Part shown: piece by piece, positions 47,534 to 55,616 of the stretch
Position numbering within the stretch: position 1 is the stretch's first letter
How the letters are laid out: each line of letters starts with the position of its first letter
Assembly (NCBI GenBank): GCA_964640085.1
Contig: CAZXFA010000001.1
Coordinates: forward strand, 62,001-126,000
Direction of reading: 5' to 3'
Origin: CAZXFA01 sp964640085
GTDB lineage: Bacteria > Actinomycetota > UBA4738 > HRBIN12
Length of the DNA stretch: 64,000 bases
The notes under the pieces: model-generated
Database searches by the model: none
The model's input: only the letters and a program-made list of their open reading frames with translations
Told to the model about the DNA's origin: nothing
Made by a program: the position numbers and the translations under genes

Positions 47534-47671
47534 GTGTCCAAAGCGAAGGACAAGGGCGGCGAGAAGCACGTGAAGCGCGCCGCGCAGAAGTCCATCAAGG
47601 AGAAGCGGGCCGCCAAGAAGGCGAAGAAGCGGGCGTCCGCCTCGGCGTCGTCCAAGCTGATCGAGTCGTAG
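47534..47671 (+). CDS. Small lysine-rich basic protein (45 residues)
   Basis: A GTG at 47534 preceded by GGAGGG at 7-8 nt opens a 45-codon gene. The product is highly basic (VKRAAQKSIKEKRAAKKAKKR) and ends in Ser/Ala followed by KLIES. It looks like a disordered nucleic-acid or ribosome-associated peptide. It ends 4 nt before the leucine-dehydrogenase-like gene, so the two are likely co-expressed. Start signal, spacing and downstream coupling support a real gene. The family is not recognised. Confidence 0.6.
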   Translation: MSKAKDKGGEKHVKRAAQKSIKEKRAAKKAKKRASASASSKLIES

Positions 47672-47675
47672 CGGG

Positions 47676-48725
47676 GTGTTCGAGGACCTGCTCCGTGGCT
47701 GGGACGGCGAGGTGGTCGCCGTCCGGCACGACGCGCCCACCGGCACGTGGATGTTCGTCTGCGTCGACTCGACCGCGCTCGGACCGGGGGCCGGCGGGAC
47801 GCGCATGAAGGTGTACCCGACCCCGCACGACGGGCTGCGGGATGGCCTCCGCCTGGCGAGCGCGATGACCAGCAAGAACGCCGCGGCCGGTCTCCCGCTC
47901 GGCGGTGGCAAGGCGGTGCTGGCCGTGCCGTTGATCCCGGCCGGTGACACGCGCCGCGAGCTGTTGCTGCGGTACGGGGACCTGGTCGAGTCGCTCCACG
48001 GGACCTACTGGACGGCCTGCGACATGAACACGCGGCCGCGGGACATGGACGTGATCGGCGAGCGATGCCGTTCGGTTTTCGGCAAGAGCGTCGAGGGCGG
48101 CGGGTCCGGCTCCTCGGCGTTCTCAACCGCCGACGGCGTGTTCCACGGGATCAGGGCGGCGGTGGCCCACGCGTTCGGTTCCCCCTCGCTCGAGGGGCAT
48201 TCGGTCCTGATCCAGGGCGTCGGAGCGGTCGGTCGACCGCTCGCCGGACATCTGGCGCGCGAGAGGGCCCGGCTGATCCTCACCGACGTCGACGAGGTCC
48301 GGGCGAAGGAGGCGGCGGCCGAGCTCGGCGGCGAGGTCGTCCCGCCGGAGGAGGCCGTCGCGACGGAGTGCGACGTCTTCTCGCCCTGCGCCACCGGCGG
48401 TGTGCTCTCGGCCGGGACGATCCCGCGCCTGCGATGCCGCATCGTGGCGGGTGCCGCGAACAACCAGCTCGGCGAGCCCCAGGATGCGGAGCGGCTCTAC
48501 GAGCGCGGGATCCTGTACGCGCCGGACTACGTGGTCAACGCGGGCGGGATCATCCACCTCGCGTCGCTCGAGCTCCTCGGCGAGGACGAGGCGGCGAAGG
48601 ACGCGCGCGTGCGCGGGATCGCGGACACGCTCGGCCGCGTGTTCGAGATCGCGTCGGCCGAGGATATCTCGACCGGCGCCGCCGCCGACCGGATCGTCCG
48701 GGAACGGCTGGCAACGGGGAGGTGA
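47676..48725 (+). CDS. Leucine/valine dehydrogenase-like amino acid dehydrogenase
   Basis: This 349-residue Glu/Leu/Phe/Val dehydrogenase of the short (Leu/Val/Phe) type deaminates branched or aromatic amino acids with NAD. It has LGPGAGGTRMKVYP, the catalytic Lys in SAMTSKNAAAGLPLGGGKAVL, DMNTRPRDMDVI, and a nucleotide-binding IQGVGAVGRPLAGHL. NNQLGEPQDAERLYERGILYAPDYVVNAGG is typical of leucine and valine dehydrogenases. The exact substrate cannot be read. GTG start 4 nt after the small basic gene. It is followed within 2 nt by the pterin dehydratase gene. Confidence 0.88.
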   Translation: MFEDLLRGWDGEVVAVRHDAPTGTWMFVCVDSTALGPGAGGTRMKVYPTPHDGLRDGLRLASAMTSKNAAAGLPLGGGKAVLAVPLIPAGDTRRELLLRYGDLVESLHGTYWTACDMNTRPRDMDVIGERCRSVFGKSVEGGGSGSSAFSTADGVFHGIRAAVAHAFGSPSLEGHSVLIQGVGAVGRPLAGHLARERARLILTDVDEVRAKEAAAELGGEVVPPEEAVATECDVFSPCATGGVLSAGTIPRLRCRIVAGAANNQLGEPQDAERLYERGILYAPDYVVNAGGIIHLASLELLGEDEAAKDARVRGIADTLGRVFEIASAEDISTGAAADRIVRERLATGR

Positions 48726-48727
48726 CG

Positions 48728-49078
48728 ATGGCCCGCGACCTCGCCTCGATGGAGTGCGTGCCATGCAGGGGCGGCATCCCGCCGCTCACGCACGAGGAGA
48801 TCCGGCCGTACCTCGCTGATCTCGGCAGCGAATGGCGGGTCGTCAACGATCACCACCTGGAGAAGGAGTTCCGGTTCAGGAACTTCCGGCAGGCGCTCGA
48901 GGCTACCAACCGGGTCGGCGAGCTCGCCGAGCAGGTCGGCCACCACCCGGACATCGAGCTCGCCTGGGGCCGGATGAAGGTCACGGTCTGGACCCACAAG
49001 ATCGACGGACTGCACGAGGCCGACTTCGTGTTCGCGGCCAAGGCCGACCGGGTCCTAGCCGAGGACCCGGTCGGCTGA
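48728..49078 (+). CDS. Pterin-4a-carbinolamine dehydratase
   Basis: The 116-residue protein matches PhhB/PCD. It has an N-terminal CVPCRGGIPPLT, then EEIRPYLADLGSEWRV, EFRFRNFRQALEATNRVGELAEQVGHHPDIELAWGRMKVTVWTH with the catalytic His residues, and a final DFVFAAKAD. It regenerates dihydropterin after aromatic hydroxylases, and in bacteria is also found linked to molybdopterin or unrelated roles. No aromatic hydroxylase is visible. ATG at 48728, 2 nt after the dehydrogenase stop. Confidence 0.9.
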   Translation: MARDLASMECVPCRGGIPPLTHEEIRPYLADLGSEWRVVNDHHLEKEFRFRNFRQALEATNRVGELAEQVGHHPDIELAWGRMKVTVWTHKIDGLHEADFVFAAKADRVLAEDPVG

Positions 49079-49087
49079 AGCTTCGTC

Positions 49088-49609
49088 TCAGACGCGCGCC
49101 TCGACGAGCCCGAGCTCGCGGAGCGTTCCCCAGGGGATCGCGTGGCAGTACGGCTCGTGCCCGTTCTTGTCGTAGTAGCGCTGGTGGTACTCCTCGGCCG
49201 GCCAGAAGCGCCCCGCCGGCTCGATCGACGTCGCGATCGGTCGGTCGAACCGCACCTGCGCACGCTCGCGCGAGGCCTCGGCGATCGGGCGCTGCTCGTC
49301 CGAGTGCGTGAGGATCACGCTCCGGTACTGGTCGCCGACGTCCGGACCCTGCCGGTTCACCTGGGTCGGGTCGTGCATCGCCCAGAAGACCTCGAGCAGC
49401 TGCTCGTAGGTGACGACCGACGGATCGAACGTCACGCGGAGGACCTCGGCGTGGCCGGTGGTGTGCGAGCACACGTCGCGGTACGTGGGGTTGTCGGTGT
49501 GACCCCCCGCGTAGCCGACCTCGGTGTCGACGACCCCGGGGACGCGCTCGAACACGTGCTCGACGCCCCAGAAGCAGCCGGCCCCGAAGGTCGCGGTCTG
49601 GATGGACAT
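49088..49609 (-). CDS. msrA: Peptide methionine-S-sulfoxide reductase A
   Basis: The 173-residue enzyme repairs oxidised methionine. The nucleophilic Cys is in the diagnostic TFGAGCFWGVEH. GYAGGHTDNPTYRDVCSHTTGHAEV and the FWAMHDPTQVNRQGPDVGDQYRSVI block follow. The resolving region near the end keeps a Cys in PYCHAIPWG. I choose the ATG at 49609, with AGGAGG about 10 nt upstream; an ATG 9 nt earlier sits too close to that site. It is divergent from cgoX and convergent with the pterin dehydratase gene. Confidence 0.95.
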   Translation of the reverse strand: MSIQTATFGAGCFWGVEHVFERVPGVVDTEVGYAGGHTDNPTYRDVCSHTTGHAEVLRVTFDPSVVTYEQLLEVFWAMHDPTQVNRQGPDVGDQYRSVILTHSDEQRPIAEASRERAQVRFDRPIATSIEPAGRFWPAEEYHQRYYDKNGHEPYCHAIPWGTLRELGLVEARV

Positions 49610-49684
49610 ACGGGACATCCCTCCTCGGATGGGGTTCACCCCTCCAGTGTGCCGGAGGGGTCCCAACGTTGCACCCCGCCTCCG

Positions 49685-49690
49685 TATCCT
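49685..49690 (+). promoter_or_regulatory. Probable -10 box (TATCCT) of cgoX, leaderless
   Basis: TATCCT is 6 nt before the GTG at 49697. It shares CCGTATCCTGG with the hemE promoter. Confidence 0.55.
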
Positions 49691-49696
49691 GGCCCC

Positions 49697-51076
49697 GTGC
49701 CGGAGGGGGTCGTGGTCGTCGGCGGAGGCGTCTCGGGTCTCACCACCGCGTACCGGCTGCTCGCCGACCATCGGCTGCAGGCCGAGGTCCTGGTCCTGGA
49801 GGCCGAGCTCGATCCGGGTGGCAAGCTCCGGACGGTCGGGGTCGGGGACCTCGAGCTCGAGGCGGGCCCGGACTCGTTCCTCGCGCGCAAGCCCGCCGCC
49901 GTCGAGCTCGCCCGGGAGCTCGGCCTGGGGAAGGACCTCGTGCCGTCCGCGGCCCGCGCGGCGCTCGTCTGGTCCGAGGGCCGGCTGCTACCGTTGCCCC
50001 GCGGCCCGCTCGGGATCTGGACCGATCTCCGCGAGCTCTGGACCTGGCCGGGGATGTCGCCGTGGGGGAAGCTCCGGGGGGCCGCCGACCTGATCCTGCC
50101 CCGTGAGCGCGGGACGGCGGACCGATCCATCGGCAGCCTGTCGCGGCGGCGGCTCGGCGGCGAGGCCACCGAAGCGCTCGTCGCGCCACTGCTCGGCGGG
50201 CTCTTCGCCGGCGACGTCGATCGCCTGGGGATCGCGGCCACGTTCCCCGAGCTCGCCGCCTGGGAGCGGGAGCACGGTGGGCTGATCCGCGGTGCGCGGG
50301 CCGCCGCCCGCGCACAGGCCCTCGTGCCACGGGCGCCGATGTTCGTGCGCCTGCGCGGAGGCCTGCGCCGGCTGACCGACCGGCTCGCCGAGTCGATCGG
50401 CGGCGAGCGGGTCCGCCTCGGGATCCGGGTCGAGGAGGTCGCCCTGCGGGGCGGGGGTTTCGAGCTCCGGGCCGGCGGCCAGGCGTATGAGGCCGAGGTG
50501 GTCGTGTTCGCCGGTCCGGCGTTCGTCACGGCCGACCTCGTGGAGGCCTGGGCGCCCGAGGCGGCCCGTGATCTCCGAGCGATCCGCTACGTCTCGACGG
50601 CGGTCGTCGCGCTCGTCTACCCGCAGGGCACGGCCTCGGCGTTACCGGAGACGTCGGGGTTCGTGGTCCCTCGGGGACGGCTCTCGACGACCGCCTGCAC
50701 GTTCGTCTCGCGCAAGTGGCCCGAGGCCGCGTTCGGCGATCGGGCGGTGCTCCGGTGCTTCGTCGGCGCCGATGGCTCCGAGGCCGCGCTCGACCGTCCG
50801 GATGAGGACCTGGTCGGGTTCGTGGCGCGGGAGCTCGCCGCCCTGCTCCCGCTCCCACCCGAACCCGCGGCCTCGGCGGTGGCCCGGTGGCCGCGCTCGA
50901 TGCCCCAGTACGAGGTGGGGCATCTGGAGCGGGTGGCGGCCATCGAACGAGCGCTGCCGCCCGGGGCCTTCGTCGTCGGGCAGGCCTTCCGGGGGGTGGG
51001 GATCTCGGACTGCGTCCGCCGGGCGACCGAGGTCGCAGATCGGGTCGCTGCGGCCGTCCGCTCGGCTGGGTCCTGA
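49697..51076 (+). CDS. cgoX: Coproporphyrinogen III oxidase, FAD-dependent (HemY type)
   Basis: The 459-residue flavoprotein oxidises coproporphyrinogen III to coproporphyrin III with oxygen. It begins VVVVGGGVSGLTTAYRLLAD (FAD Rossmann motif). GPDSFLARKP, the middle GEATEALVAPLLGGLFAGDVDRLG, and a C-terminal FAD segment GAFVVGQAFRGVGISDCVRRA follow. It is the HemY/PPOX family; with chdC and cpfC present the coproporphyrin substrate is the better call. The GTG at 49697 has a leaderless promoter. It converges with hemL. Confidence 0.93.
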   Translation: MPEGVVVVGGGVSGLTTAYRLLADHRLQAEVLVLEAELDPGGKLRTVGVGDLELEAGPDSFLARKPAAVELARELGLGKDLVPSAARAALVWSEGRLLPLPRGPLGIWTDLRELWTWPGMSPWGKLRGAADLILPRERGTADRSIGSLSRRRLGGEATEALVAPLLGGLFAGDVDRLGIAATFPELAAWEREHGGLIRGARAAARAQALVPRAPMFVRLRGGLRRLTDRLAESIGGERVRLGIRVEEVALRGGGFELRAGGQAYEAEVVVFAGPAFVTADLVEAWAPEAARDLRAIRYVSTAVVALVYPQGTASALPETSGFVVPRGRLSTTACTFVSRKWPEAAFGDRAVLRCFVGADGSEAALDRPDEDLVGFVARELAALLPLPPEPAASAVARWPRSMPQYEVGHLERVAAIERALPPGAFVVGQAFRGVGISDCVRRATEVADRVAAAVRSAGS

Positions 51077-51085
51077 CTCGGCCCG

Positions 51086-52360
51086 TCAGCCGGGGAAGGA
51101 CGCCGCCGCCTCAGCGATCGCGTCGATCTCCTCGGCCCCGTGCGCGGCCCCGAGCGTCCACAGCTCGTAGCCCGAGGGCGGTAGCAGCACGCCACGTTCG
51201 AGCAGGTGGTGGAAGAACCGCGCGTACCGCTCGTGGTCGGCGGCACGGGCGTCTCCGAAGTCCCGGACCGGGCCATCGGCGAAGAACACGCTGAGCATCG
51301 ACTCGGCGCGGTTGATCGTCGCCGCGATCCCCGCCGCGTCGAAGGTCTCCTCCAGGCGCCACGCGAGCTCGGCCGCCATCGCCGCGAGCGCCGGGTACGG
51401 CTCGAGCGACCTCGCGAGGTCGAGCGCGGCGATCCCCGCCGCCACGGCGACCGGGTTCCCGCTCAGGGTTCCCGCCTGATACACGGGTCCAACCGGTGCC
51501 AGGTGCTCCATCAGGTCGCGGCGGCCGCCGAAGGCGGCGCACGGGAAGCCGCCGCCCATCACCTTCCCGAGCACGGTGAGATCGGGGGCGACCGCGTAGT
51601 GGCTCTGCGCGCCGCCGTATGCGACCCGGAACCCCGTGATCACCTCGTCGAACACGAGGAGCGCACCGGCTTCGGTGCAGACGGCCCGGAGCCCCTCGAG
51701 GAACCCGGGCTCGGGTGGGACCACCCCCATGTTGGCGGCCACGGGCTCGACGATCACCGCGGCGATCTCGTCCCCGCGCTCCGCGAAGAGCGCCCGGACC
51801 GCCTCCAGGTCGTTGTACGGCAGGGTGATCGTGTCGGCGGCGGCGCCCGGCGTCACCCCCGGCGAGCCCGGGATCCCGAGCGTCACCACGCCGGACCCGG
51901 CGCCCTGGGCGAGCAGCCCGTCGGAGTGCCCGTGGTAGCAGCCGGCGAACTTCACGACCCGCTCCCGGCCGGTGGAACCGCGGGCCAGTCGGATCCCGCT
52001 CATCGCCGCCTCGGTCCCCGAGGAGACCAGCCGCACCATCTCGACGCCGGGCATCGCCTCGACGATCCTCTCGGCGAGCTCCACCTCGAGCTCGGTCGGG
52101 GTGCCGAACGACGTCCCGCGATCCATCGCCGCCCTGGCCGCCTCCACGATCTCGGGCCGCGCGTGTCCGAACAGCAGGGCCCCCCAGGACTGCACGAGGT
52201 CGACGTACCGGTTCCCGTCGGCGTCGAACACATACGCGCCCGCCCCGCGGTGAACGAACCGCGGGGTGCCGCCCACGGCCCCGAACGCGCGGACTGGGGA
52301 ATCGACCCCGCCCGGGATCACCGAGCGGGCGCGTTCGAACAGCTCCTCGGACCGTCCCAC
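51086..52360 (-). CDS. hemL: Glutamate-1-semialdehyde 2,1-aminomutase
   Basis: The 424-residue PLP enzyme converts glutamate-1-semialdehyde to 5-aminolevulinate, the second step of the C5 heme route. It has PGGVDSPVRAF, VSSGTEAAMSGIRLAR, YHGHSDGLL, LVFDEVITGFR and the PLP-lysine in DLTVLGKVMGGGFP. GTG start 13 nt after chrA. It is the last gene of hemB-chrA-hemL. Confidence 0.96.
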   Translation of the reverse strand: MGRSEELFERARSVIPGGVDSPVRAFGAVGGTPRFVHRGAGAYVFDADGNRYVDLVQSWGALLFGHARPEIVEAARAAMDRGTSFGTPTELEVELAERIVEAMPGVEMVRLVSSGTEAAMSGIRLARGSTGRERVVKFAGCYHGHSDGLLAQGAGSGVVTLGIPGSPGVTPGAAADTITLPYNDLEAVRALFAERGDEIAAVIVEPVAANMGVVPPEPGFLEGLRAVCTEAGALLVFDEVITGFRVAYGGAQSHYAVAPDLTVLGKVMGGGFPCAAFGGRRDLMEHLAPVGPVYQAGTLSGNPVAVAAGIAALDLARSLEPYPALAAMAAELAWRLEETFDAAGIAATINRAESMLSVFFADGPVRDFGDARAADHERYARFFHHLLERGVLLPPSGYELWTLGAAHGAEEIDAIAEAAASFPG

Positions 52361-52373
52361 CGGACCTCCGAGC

Positions 52374-53516
52374 CTAACGGAGGGACTCGATCACGAGGCC
52401 CGCGGCGCCACCGGCCAGGACGAGCCACAGCGAGTTCGGTCGCCACAGGATCAGCGCCGCGCCCGCCAGCAGCGCGAGCGCGGCGGTGGGGACGTCGACG
52501 ATTGCCTCCAGGGCGATCCGCCAGGTCACCGCCGCCATCAGCGCGAGCGCGGCGACCGCCACCCCGTCGAGCAGCGCGCCGAGCCAGCGGGAGGCCCGCA
52601 TCCTGGGGATCAGCGGGGCGGTGGCGGCCACGAAGACGAACGACGGGAGGAAGATCGCCGCGGTGGCCAGGAGAGCGGCGGGGAGCCCGAGGACCACGTA
52701 CCCGACGAACGTCGCCGTGGTGAACAACGGGCCGGGCGTGAGCTGCCCGATCGCGACGGCATCGACGAGCTGTCGCTCGGTCAGCCAGCCGAGCCGCTCG
52801 ACGAGGCCGGCACGCAGGAACGCGAGCAGCACGTAGCCGCTGCCGTACAGCACGGCACCGATCTTCAGGAACGTCAGGAACAGGCGCAGGAGCGCGGGCT
52901 CGGCGGCGGGCGCGGCCGCGAGCAGCGGGATCGACAGACCCCACGGCGCGATCGCCGACGACCCCAGGCGAGCGATCGATCCTGCGTTCCGCGTCAGCGC
53001 GACGAACAGCCCCGCGCCGAACAGCAGCACCAGCTCGTTCACGCCGAGGAACGACAGGACCAGGGAGACCAGGCCCACGGCCGCGAGGAGCGGACCTCGC
53101 ACCGCCGTCCGCCCGAGCCTCCAGAGGGCCTGCACGACGATCGCGACGATCACCGGCCCTATCCCGTACAGGAGCGCCTGGCCCCCGGGGGTGGACCCGT
53201 ACTCGACATACGCCCAGGCCAGCATGAGCACGATCAGACTCGCCGGCACGATGAAGGACGCACCGGCGAGGATGAGTCCCGCCGCTCCGGCGCGTCGGCG
53301 CCCGAGGTGGATCGCCAGCTCCGTGGAGTTCGGCCCGGGGATCAGGTTCACCGCCGCGATGAGGTCGAGGAGCTCCCGCTCGTGGATCCAGCCGCGGCGG
53401 GTGACGACCTCATCGTGCATCATCGCCGTGTGGGCGGCCGGGCCCCCGAACGCGGTGAACCCCAGGCGGGTGAACAGGCGGGCCACCTCGAGCAGGCGAC
53501 CCCGCCGGCCGTTCAC
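52374..53516 (-). CDS. chrA: Chromate transporter (ChrA family)
   Basis: This 380-residue membrane protein has two homologous halves of about six helices each. The halves are marked by FTRLGFTAFGGPAAHTAMM...NLIPGPNSTELA and by FLKIGAVLYGSGYVLLAFL...IGQLTPGPLFTTATFVGYV. ChrA proteins export chromate, and family members without chromate function also occur. Its place inside a heme operon, between hemB (16 nt away) and hemL, is odd and may be accidental. GTG start at 53516. Confidence 0.9.
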   Translation of the reverse strand: MNGRRGRLLEVARLFTRLGFTAFGGPAAHTAMMHDEVVTRRGWIHERELLDLIAAVNLIPGPNSTELAIHLGRRRAGAAGLILAGASFIVPASLIVLMLAWAYVEYGSTPGGQALLYGIGPVIVAIVVQALWRLGRTAVRGPLLAAVGLVSLVLSFLGVNELVLLFGAGLFVALTRNAGSIARLGSSAIAPWGLSIPLLAAAPAAEPALLRLFLTFLKIGAVLYGSGYVLLAFLRAGLVERLGWLTERQLVDAVAIGQLTPGPLFTTATFVGYVVLGLPAALLATAAIFLPSFVFVAATAPLIPRMRASRWLGALLDGVAVAALALMAAVTWRIALEAIVDVPTAALALLAGAALILWRPNSLWLVLAGGAAGLVIESLR

Positions 53517-53532
53517 CCGTCGGGGACCAGCG

Positions 53533-54513
53533 TCAGACGGCGAGCCACTCGGCCGCGTCCTTCGCGTGGTACGTGAGGACGAGGTCGGCGCCCGCGCGCC
53601 GGATCGAGGTCAGGACCTCGAGGACCGCCTTGCGTTCGTCGAGCCAGCCGTTGCGGGCGGCGGCCTTGAGCATCGCGTACTCGCCCGAGACGTTGTAGGC
53701 AGCCATCGGGAACCGGGTCTCGTCCTTCGCTCTGTGGAGCACGTCGAGGTAGGGCAGGGCGGGCTTCACCATCACCACATCGGCGCCCTGCTCGATGTCG
53801 GCCCGGATCTCGCGGATCGCCTCGTCGGCGTTCGGCGGGTCCATCTGGTAGCCGGCGCGGTCGCCGAACCGCGGGGCGCACTCGGCCGCCTCGCGGAACG
53901 GACCGTAGAACGCCGAGGCGAACTTAGCCGCGTAGGCCATGATCCCCACCCGTTGGAACCCAGCGGCGTCGAGCGCCTCCCGGATCGCCCCGACCTGGCC
54001 GTCCATCATCCCGCTCGGGCCGACCATGTGGGCGCCCGCCTCGGCCTGCGCCACCGCGATCCGCACGTAGCGCTCGAGCGTGGCGTCGTTGTCGACGTCC
54101 CCCTCGTCGTCGAGGACGCCGCAGTGGCCGTGGTCGGTGTACTCGTCCAGGCAGAGGTCGGCGATCAGGACGTGGTCGTCGCCGAGCTCCTCGCGGAGGA
54201 GGCGGAGCGCCCGCTGTGCGATGCCCTCGGGGCTCCACGCCTCCGAGCCCTCGGGGTCCTTCCGCTCGGGGACGCCGAAGAGCATCAACGCGACCACGCC
54301 GCGGCTCGCGATGTCCACCGCCTCCTTCCGGAGGGACTCGAGCGTGTGCTGGAACTGGCCCGGCATCGCCTCGATCGCCACCGGCTCGGACACAGCCTCC
54401 TTCACGAAGAGCGGGGCGATCAGGTGGCGCGGGGCGGGCTCGGTCTCGCGCACGAGCGCGCGCAGTGCTGGGGTCCGGCGGAGCCTCCTCGGTCGCTGCG
54501 TCGGATACGGCAT
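53533..54513 (-). CDS. hemB: Delta-aminolevulinic acid dehydratase (porphobilinogen synthase)
   Basis: The 326-residue enzyme condenses two 5-aminolevulinates to porphobilinogen. It has LIAPLFVKEAV, the metal-site region ADLCLDEYTDHGHCG, the two Schiff-base lysines in MAYAAKFASAFYGPFREA and VMVKPALPYLD, and YNVSGEYAMLKAA. The metal motif is mixed: Cys-Leu-Asp with a later Cys, between the zinc (Cys-x-Cys) and magnesium (Ala-x-Asp) types. The ATG at 54513 has a TACCAT box 7 nt upstream. Divergent from the cupin gene. Confidence 0.95.
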   Translation of the reverse strand: MPYPTQRPRRLRRTPALRALVRETEPAPRHLIAPLFVKEAVSEPVAIEAMPGQFQHTLESLRKEAVDIASRGVVALMLFGVPERKDPEGSEAWSPEGIAQRALRLLREELGDDHVLIADLCLDEYTDHGHCGVLDDEGDVDNDATLERYVRIAVAQAEAGAHMVGPSGMMDGQVGAIREALDAAGFQRVGIMAYAAKFASAFYGPFREAAECAPRFGDRAGYQMDPPNADEAIREIRADIEQGADVVMVKPALPYLDVLHRAKDETRFPMAAYNVSGEYAMLKAAARNGWLDERKAVLEVLTSIRRAGADLVLTYHAKDAAEWLAV

Positions 54514-54520
54514 GCGGCCT

Positions 54521-54526
54521 ATGGTA
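54521..54526 (-). promoter_or_regulatory. Probable -10 box (TACCAT) of hemB, leaderless
   Basis: TACCAT on the minus strand precedes the hemB ATG by 7 nt; there is no ribosome binding site. Confidence 0.5.
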
Positions 54527-54576
54527 GTTGGGGAGCGACCGTCGCGGCTGCCACGGATCCGAAGAGGAGGGACCAC

Positions 54577-54870
54577 GTCGCGACCGAGGACCTGTTGGGC
54601 GGGTACGTCACGACCGAGCTCGGGATGGTCTCCGGGCGGCACCATCACGGCGGCCAGCAGACCCTGATCCACGTCATCAGCGGGTCGGTGCGGATGGCGT
54701 TCGGCACCCATCCCTCCGAAGTGGTCGAGGCTGGCCCGGCCGACTTCGTCTTCGTCGCCGAGCCGGAGGTGCACCGCGAGCGCGATCCCGGCTCGGAGCC
54801 CGCGCACGTGATCGTCGTGCGGGGTGGGACGGGCGAGTCGGTGTTCGACGTGGAGGGTCCGGCCGACTAG
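54577..54870 (+). CDS. Small cupin-domain protein with abnormal start
   Basis: The frame codes for about 97 residues of a single cupin fold: RHHHGGQQTLIHVISGSVRMAFG is cupin motif 1 with three His, and GPADFVFVAEPEVHRERD is motif 2. Homology-like sequence begins before the first in-frame ATG (54625). An ideal GAGGAGG stands 6 nt before an in-frame GTC at 54577, where a GTG would be expected. Starting there is an inference. The gene may use a non-standard start, carry a point mutation, or reflect a sequencing error. Translation from 54625 would give only 81 residues. Its stop overlaps that of convergent hemD. Confidence 0.5.
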   Translation, partial: VATEDLLGGYVTTELGMVSGRHHHGGQQTLIHVISGSVRMAFGTHPSEVVEAGPADFVFVAEPEVHRERDPGSEPAHVIVVRGGTGESVFDVEGPAD

Positions 54871-55616
54871 GTTCGGACCAGGGCCCGCCGGACCGCCGCG
54901 ACCACCCCGTCCATCGTGTGAGGGCGGGCGACCGCGGCGACGCGGAAGCCGCGGGCGCGCGCCTCCCTCGCCGTGACCGGGCCGATGCAGATCACCTTCG
55001 GATCCTCTCTGATGCGGCCGAGCGCCCGGACGAACCCGCGGACCGTCGATGCGCTGGTGAAGGTGACCGCATCGACGTCACCGCGGCGGAGGGCCTCCCG
55101 GGCGTCCACGGGCAACGATCGAGCGAACCGCGTCCGGTAGGCGGTGACGCGCGTCGGTCGCCAGCCCTTGGCGGCCAACGCCTCCTCGAGCCCCTCGGGC
55201 GCGATGTCCGCCCTCGGACACAGCACCCGTCCGGACCCACGGGGGAACGCTCGGGCGAGCGCGGCGGTGGTGAACGTGCGCGGTACCAGATCGGGATCGC
55301 GACCCGACCAGCGTCGGAACGCCTCGCGCGTCCCCTCGCCCACCACGGCGACCCGGGCGGGGAGCTCGCGGCGACCGAGCCGTTCGGCGAGGATCGCGAT
55401 GGCCCTCGGGCTCGTGAGCGTCACCCAGGCGAACCCCCCCTGCGCGAGCTCGCCGATCGCGCGCGTGAGCGCCACGCTCCGGGAGGGGACGATCTCGATC
55501 GCCGGAGCCACGAGGACGCGGGCGCCGAGCCACCGGAGCGGCCGGGCGAGCTCCTCGGCCTCGTCGACGGGGCGGGTTACGAGCACCGTCCGCCCCGACA
55601 GCGGCCTCGGGGTCAT
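54867..55616 (-). CDS. hemD: Uroporphyrinogen-III synthase
   Basis: The 249-residue enzyme closes and flips ring D of hydroxymethylbilane to form uroporphyrinogen III. HemD is poorly conserved, but GRTVLVTRPVDEAEELARPLR at the start, WVTLTSPRAIAIL, VVGEGTREAFR, DAVTFTSASTVRGFV and CIGPVTAREARARGFRV at the end fit the two-domain fold. The ATG at 55616 overlaps the hemC stop (ATGA). It is the last gene of hemA-hemC-hemD. Confidence 0.9.
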   Translation of the reverse strand: MTPRPLSGRTVLVTRPVDEAEELARPLRWLGARVLVAPAIEIVPSRSVALTRAIGELAQGGFAWVTLTSPRAIAILAERLGRRELPARVAVVGEGTREAFRRWSGRDPDLVPRTFTTAALARAFPRGSGRVLCPRADIAPEGLEEALAAKGWRPTRVTAYRTRFARSLPVDAREALRRGDVDAVTFTSASTVRGFVRALGRIREDPKVICIGPVTAREARARGFRVAAVARPHTMDGVVAAVRRALVRT

